From the NCBI GenBank assembly GCA_012064385.1, contig QRDG01000131.1, positions 756,459 to 820,458 of the forward strand: DNA of 64,000 bases, given 5' to 3'. Within the stretch, counting starts at the first letter, position 1. Every line of letters starts with the position of its first letter. The stretch comes from Puccinellia tenuiflora (Eukaryota > Streptophyta > Magnoliopsida > Poales > Poaceae). The notes under the pieces were generated by a model. The model was not told the DNA's origin and ran no database searches. It saw only the letters and a program-made list of their open reading frames with translations. The translations under genes were made by a program, and so were the position numbers. This document shows, piece after piece, positions 56,664-64,000 of this stretch.

Positions 56664-58927
56664 TGAAAGTGCATGGTTGCCTCCATGCATGATTTTGGTA
56701 ATTAATGACAATCTCTATGGACTAATATTTGCATTGAGCTATATTTGTAGGTGTCCATTAGCTTTCTTGTCTCCATGTGTTGGAGTCAAGGTCTTGCTTG
56801 TTCTCCATGTGTTGGAGTCAAGGTTAAGGAAAGAAGATCTTTTGTTGATCAAGCCCAAGGTGTTCGTCATCAAGATAAAGGTCAAGTGAAGATATGCCGA
56901 AGTGGAGCTTCCCCCATCTTGGTGTATGGGGGAGCCACATGTGATTCTTCACCGAGCGAAGCGCAATCAAGAAGATGGTTCGCCTTGAGGAGATAAAGAT
57001 CGTCTCCATCGACCTCAAGTGGATTTATGCTCAAGGCAAAGTTATGATCTTGGTAGGGCTTTTATTTTACCGGTCTCATGATGTTAGTTGAGAGACCGGG
57101 TTATAGGATAGATAGCCGTACTATCAAGAGGGGCTCTCGACCGAGTATCGTGATCGTATCGTTCGTGGAGAGCTCAAACCTTTGCATCCTTGCATCCTCA
57201 CAATCATCTTTATTGGTTCTTTTTTGGCTTTTATCGTGGTGTGGTCTTGGTGCTTGTCGTGCTTGTCATGACAAGGCTAAGTTCACCGAAAACCGTTTTC
57301 ATATGCGTCTTACTTTGCATTTTCGGTTTTGGAGAGTTTGCCGGTTCTTTCGTGTGGAAGGTTACACCCTTCCAACCCTCCGCACAATCTCCGTGTAGGG
57401 TAAGCTTTTGTCGTCCTCTTTCCAACAAAATTGGATTCACTCGATTCGGACTTCATTTGCAAAAGTTATGGCAGTTCTGGTTTTCTCTGTTTGGATCTAC
57501 CCCGGAGAGGGTCCGGAGTCTCCGGTCACACCGGAGTCTCCGCCCCCAAGGACCCGGAGTCTCCGGTCTCTGTTTTTCGCTGTCGATCGACTTTGTTTGG
57601 TGCGTCTCTGAACTGGGTCCGGAGGTACCCCGGAGATGGGGCGGAGTCTCCGGCCCATGGGACCCGGAATCTCCGGCCCCCAGATTTTCTCGGCTGTCTT
57701 GCCTCAGTGTGGTGCGGCTCTGTTTGGAGTCCGGAGCATCCCCGGAGGGTGCCCGGAGTCTCCGGCCGGGCCGGAGTCTCCGGCCCCGATGACCGGAATC
57801 TCCGGCCCTTCACGAGTCTGGCCAGACCGAAGTCTCCGGTCACTTGGTCCGGAGTCTCCGGCCTGGACAGGCTCCAACATCTAGTTTTTGGGGGAGGCTA
57901 TAAAAAGCTTCCTTCCCCCCAAAACCTGGTTACACACCTTGCTCACTTGCTCTTACTCTTCCCCTTTGTTCTAATCTTTGTGAGCTTGATTCCTCTCTTC
58001 CCTCCAATGATTCTTGCCCAAATTTAGGGTTTCAAGAGAGGAGATCTATATCTACCATTCCACCAATCAAAATCTCTTCTAAGTGAGGAGAACCTTGTGG
58101 ATCTAGATTTGGGGTTGCTTTGTGTTCATCCCCTTTGTTCTTCCTCTCCTATTCCCTCCAAAGCATTTGTTGCTTGGTTGGAATTTGGGAGTGAAGGACT
58201 TGACCACTTTGTGTGTTCTTGCCTCTTGCATTTGTTGCATCGGGTTGCTCTCCCTACGGTGATACATGAAGATCGACGTTGAGAAGCTTGTTACTCTTAG
58301 GTGCATCGTGTTCCCAAGAGCTTGTTGCCTCTTGGGTGCATTGTGTACCCTAGACGGTTGGAGGTGCCGCGAAGACTTCGAGTTGTGAAGCTTCGGCACG
58401 AATTTGGGAGCCCCCAATTGAGTTGTGGGTGTGTGCCCCAAGAAGATTTGTAAAGGGCTCCGGAATCCGCCTCGAAGGATTCCGATAGTGGAAGGTGAAC
58501 CAAACCCTTGGGTGCGGTTCATCGGAGAATAGGGTGAGGCCTTTGTGGCATCTTGAGTAGGCCTCTTGTGGCGAGCTCACACCCCTCCAATGAGACGTAC
58601 TCCCTTAACAAGGAGGAACTCGGGAATACATCCTCGTCTCCGTGTGCCTCGGTTATTTCTATACCCGAGCTTTTACCTATGCAATTTACTTTGTGATAGC
58701 CTTCGTGCTTGAAGTTCTTATCTTGCTATCTCCTTGTTTTGCTTGAATGTCTTAGCATAAGTTGTTGGTGCACATAGGTAACCCTAGTAATTTAGGTTGT
58801 TGGCTTGTTAATTTAAACACATAGTTTTATTCCGCAATTATCAAGCCCCTAAATAGAAAAAGTTTTAATCGCCTATTCACCCCCCCCCCCCCCTCTAGGC
58901 GACATCCGGGCATAGCTTGTTCTTTCA
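56664..58927 (+). mobile_element. Solo LTR of the noncoding LTR element family
   Basis: The 2264-bp unit starts TGAAAGTGCATGG and ends GTTCTTTCA, with the same termini as the LTR at 28808-31347, which lies in opposite orientation. The 5-bp flanks are gtcgt and gttgt, a target duplication with one substitution. No polypurine tract or interior is attached, so unequal recombination probably removed the rest. Inside is a 28-bp duplication (tctccatgtgttggagtcaaggt, near 56770-56825) absent from the other copy. It ends with a run of C before tctaggcgacatccggg. Confidence 0.85.
57500..57870. repeat. Array of CCGG-bounded quasi-palindromes, AGTCT type
   Basis: About ten copies of ccggagtctccgg or close variants (ccggaatctccgg, ccgaagtctccgg) occur in the solo LTR, in the position where the other LTR has ccggaagtaccgg-type phrases. 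Each phrase is a palindrome around a central base. Confidence 0.85.
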
Positions 58928-59140
58928 GTTGTGCGGCTGAGTTGGAACAGCTCGCCATCGTCATCTCTGTCTGGAAGCCTCGGCCTCCCGTAGCAGATGC
59001 GGAGCCGCCACGGTGGCGGTTGGTGAGGTGGCCGATGTCGTCGACGCCAGAGAAGAGGACGTGGGATGCCACTGTGGACGATTCGGACTCTTTTGTATGA
59101 GTTTGCACAACTTAGTTAAGTTTTGTACGAGTTTGTGTAC
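58928..59140. other. Flank of the solo LTR insertion
   Basis: GC-rich sequence with no recognised gene. It would have been continuous with the sequence ending at 56663 before the LTR inserted. Confidence 0.4.
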
Positions 59141-59900
59141 TTTTACGAAACAGGCTTTCGCCCCGCTTTATAAATAAAGCCAAACGGCCAAACCGATACA
59201 TAGTGATGAGGAAATCCTCTTACAAGCAGACCAAAGATAAACTACAAAGCCTAAGAAGCATCTAGCTTGCCACCGAAGACGACGAGACTAAGGACACCGA
59301 AGCTCCACGACTACGCCTTCAAGAAGGTAACGACGCAACAAGCGCCGCCGCTGCCGAGACCACAAGGGTCTAGGGTTTTCACCCGGAGACATACGGCGAG
59401 AGTGGCCACAACAACGCCCTCAAGAGGGTCACGGCGCCCGTAGGCGTCGCCGTCGTCTGCGCAGAAGCGCTGGGATTTCGCCCGGAAAAACTCTCGCCCC
59501 ATTCAGTACCTCAGACCCCACCAATCCCCAAGCCGAGCTTCCACCACACGATCTGGGTGCAGACCACGCCAAGGCGCCGCCACCACCAGGAGTTCCCGCC
59601 GTCCACTCCTTGCCACCCTCGTGGACCAAAGAGGCGGACCATCACCACCGCCACGTCGCCCCGCCGCCGAGACGCCCGTGCAGTCCACCATCCGGAGCCG
59701 CCGCCCCGGCATCCGCAAACTCGCGCCCGTGAAGCGAGGTGCATCCTGTGACCTGCGAGGCTGATGAGGTAGCTAGGTAGGAACCAAAGGACAGCAGTAG
59801 CACAACCACCTGGAGGAGAACCGTCCTCCACCGCCACACGCGGTTGCCGACCGGACGCAAACGGACACATTTTGTGTTCGGATTTTGTCCGTTTGGGCCG
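59141..59900 (-). mobile_element. Possible non-LTR retroposon fragment, minus strand
   Basis: The left end reads, on the minus strand, ctttatttataaagcggggc, then gaaagcctgtttcgtaaaa, which resembles the A-tailed 3' ends of grass retroposons. The body is GC-rich, with paired phrases (ttcaagaaggtaacgacg and ctcaagagggtcacggcg). No reverse transcriptase and no target duplication were found. Confidence 0.4.
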
Positions 59901-60519
59901 CGGAATGGATAGGCGTCCTGCCCTGTCCAACCTTTTGTGGCCAATGCACTCAACGGGGCTAAATCATTTAACCAAATGTTGCACAAGATTAAATAAGAAG
60001 TATCATAGTTTTTACAAACAAATTTAATAAAATCGTATAATTTTTATTACAACCAAAATTGAAATAAATGTGTAGCAACTAAAGCAATTGGGCTATGGTT
60101 GATTTCCCAAAAATGTCCACATGTGATCGGTCAAATCAGTTTGAAGTTGTTCGTGAGCATCACGACCATGCATCTCCCCGTGAAAGTGGATGAATTGTGC
60201 AAATGATGCCACTCCACCCTGAGGCTGAATCAACTTATCCTGAAATTCAAATATTGGTCGTAAAAGTACTCGTCCGAGCTATCCGCCATGGTAGGTGGAC
60301 ACGGCGCCGGCGAAGAAACGGTCGAACACCTTGTGGGCGAGGTCGGTCCTGATAGCCTCCGACGGTTTCCCGTCCGTCGAACTACGGCGTAGTCGGTGGA
60401 GACAGCGTCGGCGAAGAAATCCTGCGGGATGCGGCGTGGCGGAGAAGAGGTGGGCGAAAGGGATGAAGTACTGGCAGGAAGTTAACAACAGATTTAACCA
60501 TAACGACAAAATCTTAATA
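59901..60519. other. Unassigned, with a short internal duplication
   Basis: The phrase ggtggacacggcgccggcga followed by agaaa (about 60294) is repeated as ggtggagacagcgtcggcga followed by agaaa (about 60396). No gene recognised. A 20-bp poly-A run follows at about 60605-60623. Confidence 0.4.
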
Positions 60520-61240
60520 ACTGTCTTACTGCCACCATACCATAATCCCTGAAAACTGGAAACTACCTTCAGTTCTGAGCCAAGACAGGTCAAGCAAAAA
60601 TTCAAAAAAAAAAAAAAAAAAAAGACAGGTCAAGCATGCATAGCGCGATGTTAAAAAGACCAGTACCACTAAGTACTAACGTCTGAACTAAAGCAGTGAC
60701 GACCAAAACATTTCAGCAGCCATTGCCAACCAGTAGCCACTTCACTTCATAAACGACCAATCTACCTGATGTATTACTTAAGAAACTGAGTTTCAGACTA
60801 GGTGAATGCAACATCCTGAATACACGTGTTCCTCTGTTCAGTCGACAGCAGCAGAGTGCCAAAGGCAAGTCTGTTTGGTTAACCTCACCCACGTCAAGTT
60901 AACAAGAGATAGACTTATAGAAACATAACAAGAGCCAAGGTAGATCAAGCATGGCACTAACGTCTAATGACTTAGTACTACCGTCTGACAGTGACAACCA
61001 AAACGTTTCAGCAGCCACTGTCACTTCGCTTCAGAAACGACCTATCTACCTGGTGTACTACTTCCCCTGCCTGCAATCAGAGAACAACAAATAGTGAAAC
61101 TTCAAAAAAAATAAAAAAAATAGTGTGTCAAAGCTTAATTTTTTAAGAGAATGACGGGGGAAGAGCTGTCAAAGCTTAATTAATTTGGTTAATGGAGATA
61201 TACAGCTTAGCTGACCTAACCTGCTAAGTAAATCCTGCCC

Positions 61241-61362
61241 TCATTCCTCGTTTTCGCCTCGCAAATTCAGCTGCTGCAGCATTTCGTTAAGGACATCATC
61301 AGTTTCCTCTTCAGAACCTTCAAGCTTTTCGTTAAGGCCATCGTCGGTCTCCTTTGCAGAAC
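61241..61362 (-). CDS. Terminal exon, acidic protein of unknown family (copy B)
   Basis: Minus-strand exon after an AAG acceptor. It reads SAKETDDGLNEKLEG, then SEEETDDVLNEMLQQLNLRG, then ENEE and TGA at 61243-61241. It contains an internal repeat of the unit (K/E)ETDDxLNEx(L). It starts with two bases completing a codon, the same phase as copies A and C. The end ENEE-stop is shared with copy A. The protein family is not recognised; the body of the gene would lie to the right. Confidence 0.55.
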
Positions 61363-62184
61363 CTTCAACGAACAGAGCATATCATATTAGCCAAGGCATA
61401 CATACAAGCTTCAGCCCATTTGATCATCTCATTCTTCTATAGGCTACAGACATTGGACTAATAGTTGATCATCATGCCTATTCATACAAATATTACCTCT
61501 GTCACACGAATGGAACTGCAGCCAAGGAGCTGGCACAAGCATTCTGATAACTATACAGACAAAAAAGATACTGGACTTGAAGAAACGAATCTCTTAGTCA
61601 TTGAATCCAGTGACAATTCCAATTCAAAAGAGTAGCTCCCCTATCAAAATTAATTCGATATTTGCAACTATTCATAATGAAGCACAAGAGAGAATCTTTA
61701 GGGACATAATCCATATATTCAAGGGACTGAATGAAATCACGAAAGTAATAGCTTTGGCGATTCAATTCAGTACTCTATTTTTGTGTAACATCTGATTCTC
61801 TATACATATTTTCATAAACACTGCAAGTCTCAACTACAAAAGCGCACATTATCATAAATGAGGAGTACTCATTACAAGTAAGAGAGGATGCTCTGTTTCA
61901 CAAAACCGAACACTTGCGTATGGATTCAACAAACATTTTGTATTAAAAATGTGCATGTATATGTTGAAGTAGTAACAGTAAGTATCTTTAGAAACATCAA
62001 AACAAAATTCTTGAATGTTGGTCCTGCATCTTATGACTCAAGGAGCCACATGAAACCCGTCGAAAGGCCTTATACAGATTCACATATAGAGTCTTGCCTT
62101 ATGTGCATAAATGCTTTGCGAAGAAATTATTGGCCAACTATTTAGCAACATGCATCCTAAAAAACTATTATAAACTGAGAATAC

Positions 62185-62286
62185 CTGGGCATTGTAGATG
62201 CAGCCGCTGCAGCAGTTCGTTCAGGCCATCGTCAGTCTCCTTTGCAAGCTTTTCATTCAGGCTATCGCCAGTCTCCTTTGCAGAAC
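62185..62286 (-). CDS. Duplicated internal exon of the same gene (copy C)
   Basis: Minus-strand exon reading SAKETGDSLNEKLAKETD, then DGLNELLQRLHLQCP, ending with one base before a GTATTC donor at 62184. It begins with two bases of a codon and ends with one, so it is phase-symmetric and would join in frame to copy B at 61362. If not spliced here, the frame ends at TAA (62170-62168). The strong similarity with copies A and B supports real coding use or a recent coding past. Confidence 0.5.
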
Positions 62287-63472
62287 CTTCAACAAATAGA
62301 GCATATCATTTTAGCCAAGGCATACATACAAGATTAAGCCCATTTGATCATCTAATTCTTCTATAGGCTACGGACATTGGACTAATAGTTGATCATCATG
62401 CCTATTCATAAAAATATACCTTTGTCACACGAATGGAAACTGAAGCCAAGGAGCTAGCACAAGCATTCTGATAACTATACATAACAAAAAGATACCAGGC
62501 TTGAAGAAACGAATATATTTGTCACTGAATCCAGTCACAATTCCAAGTCAAAAGAGTAGCTCCCCTATCAAAATTAATTCGATATTTGCAACTATTCATA
62601 ATGAAGCACAACAGAGAATATTTAGGGACATAATCCATGTGTGCAAGGGACTGAATGAAATCACGAAAGCAATAGCTTCGGCAATTCAATACTCTGTTTT
62701 TGTGTAAAATGTGATTCTCCGTACATATTTTCTGAGACACTGCAAGTCTCAACTAAAAAAGAGCACATTATCATCAATGAGGAGTACTAAGTACAAGTAA
62801 GAGAGGATGCTATGTTTCAAAAACCGGACACTTGTGTGTATCAATTCAGTAACGATTTTATATTACAAATGTGCATGTATATGTTCAACTAGTAACAGTG
62901 AGTATCTTTAGAAAACATAAAAATAAAATTCTTGAATGTTGATCCTGCATCTTATGACTCAAGGAGCCACATGAGACCCGTCGAAATGCCTTATAAAAAT
63001 TCACATATAGAGTCTTGCCTTTGGCCAAGTTATATCAATACGAGTGTGCACTGTGCCATCAGGATACCCACTCGAGGAGACCCATCCAACAACAGCCAAC
63101 TATTTAGCAACAGCCATAACCAAGCAGTAGTATCCACAAGCTGGGTTGAAAAAAAAAAGCAGTACTACTCACAAAGAACTAAATTACTGTTTCTATCATG
63201 CACTGAAATTCACATATAGAGTCTTGCCTTATGTGCATAAATGATTTGCGAAGGAATTATTGGCCAAGTTATATCGATACGAGATATGCCGTCAGGATAC
63301 TCAATGGAGGAGACCCATCCAACAACAGCCAACTATTTAGCAACAGCCATTACCAAGCAGTACTATCCACAGAGAACTAAATTACTGTTTCTATCATGCA
63401 CTTAAGTTGTGTCAAACATATACTTCACTTTCTAATAGATACAAGAAAGAAACAAAGCAAATATATATATAC

Positions 63473-63545
63473 TACTCCCTCCGTTCCATAATTATTGTCG
63501 TGAATTTGAACTAAAACCATGCCAAGAATTATGAGACGGTGGTAG
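63473..63545. mobile_element. Stowaway (Tc1/mariner) MITE, about 75 bp
   Basis: It begins ctccctccgttccataatta and ends aattatgagacggtggtag, a decayed inverse of the beginning, with gaactaaaacca in the middle. This is the common grass Stowaway type. A second copy of its start (tactccatccgttccat) appears at the window's last bases, carried by the 514-bp tandem duplication. Confidence 0.8.
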
Positions 63546-64000
63546 TGGCAGTTAATCATCTTATCAATTCAACCCATATAAGGCATGTAAACTTCAATTC
63601 AGGCATAAAGTGTATATAGGACATATTATTAGGAATTATTTTGGAGGAATATTCAGAGAAGTTAATAGTTAATCTCACATGTAGAGTCTTGCCTGAAATT
63701 ACTATTTCTATCATGCACTGAAATTCACATGTAGAGTCTTGCCTTATGTGCATAAATGATTTGCGATGAAATTATTGGCCAAGTTATATCGATACGAGAT
63801 ATGCCGTCAGGATACTCAATGGAGGAGACCCATCCAACAACAGCCAACTATTTGGCAACAGCCATAACCAAGCAGTACTATCCACAGAGAACTAAATTAC
63901 TGTTTCTATCATGCACTTAAGTTGTGTCAAACATAGACTTCACTTTCTAATAGATACAAGAAAGAAACAAAGCAAATATATACTACTCCATCCGTTCCAT

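Larger units (their letters stand above)
60520..64000. repeat. Segmental duplication, copy 2, internally expanded
   Basis: This segment is homologous in order to 42950-45150 but contains further duplications. A unit of about 930 bp (from about 61250) repeats from about 62200, and the right end has a module of about 514 bp repeated at 63206 and 63720 with partial copies at 62080 and 62997. Repeated phrases include attcacatatagagtcttgcc, gaaattattggccaa and agacccatccaacaacagcc. It continues past the window. Confidence 0.85.

Noticed and set aside
58097..58580. Frames in the solo LTR identical in part to those at 29152-29607
   Set aside because: The identity is due to LTR homology, not to a conserved gene.
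60279..60605. Minus-strand 108-codon frame in the unassigned segment before copy 2
   Set aside because: No family resemblance; it overlaps a short tandem duplication that explains the repeated amino-acid phrases.

Overview
This is plant nuclear DNA, almost certainly from a grass and most likely a Triticeae relative (wheat, Aegilops or barley group). The reasons are: genes with GT-AG introns; a thylakoid protein gene (HHL1-like); class I TCP, F-box/LRR, DUF1618 and DUF2921 families; and a repeat landscape of copia retrotransposons, a very large noncoding LTR element with CCGG-rich palindromic arrays, CACTA ends, and Stowaway, hAT and Harbinger MITEs. Nothing prokaryotic is present. There are two single-N gaps, at 18559 and 34024.

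Layout. 1-1.3 kb: satellite-like minisatellite. 1.8-2.7 kb: minus-strand HHL1-like gene without its last exon. 3-5.6 kb: nested MITEs, a truncated copia LTR and a hAT MITE. 6.1-12.5 kb: plus-strand 15-exon tRNA CCA-adding enzyme gene with one single-base frame break. 12.5-16.8 kb: intergenic, with a 410-bp foldback. 16.8-18.0 kb: minus-strand class I TCP gene with many frame changes. 18.4-23.5 kb: a repeat-flanked N gap, diverged repeats and a relic of a Harbinger-type SANT/Myb-like gene.

23.5-34.1 kb: a copia retrotransposon with an intact 1308-residue polyprotein. A noncoding LTR element in opposite orientation is nested in it, and the nest is cut short at the second N. 34.1-37.2 kb: a CACTA end, then broken DUF2921-like (minus) and MtN3/SWEET-like (plus) genes. 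39.0-39.5 kb: a truncated LINE with a 14-bp target duplication. 39.9-41.4 kb: F-box/LRR gene, exon 1 broken. 43-45 kb and 60-64 kb: two copies of a segmental duplication carrying terminal exons of an unrecognised minus-strand gene. 45.2-54.3 kb: a low-coding, partly Helitron-like tract with an RPA-like zinc-ribbon exon, GC hairpins and a very AT-rich repeat field. 54.3-55.6 kb: intact DUF1618 gene. 56.1-56.3 kb: orphan promoter and first exon. 56.7-58.9 kb: a solo LTR of the family seen at 28.8-31.3 kb.

The genes are unrelated housekeeping or expanded-family genes set in repeats; there is no operon or pathway cluster. The most informative observations are the two N joins (one looks like an empty MITE site fused to an occupied one), the repeated single-base frame breaks in otherwise ordered genes, and the phase-symmetric duplicated exons at 61-62 kb. 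I found no convincing new defence or mobile system beyond these.
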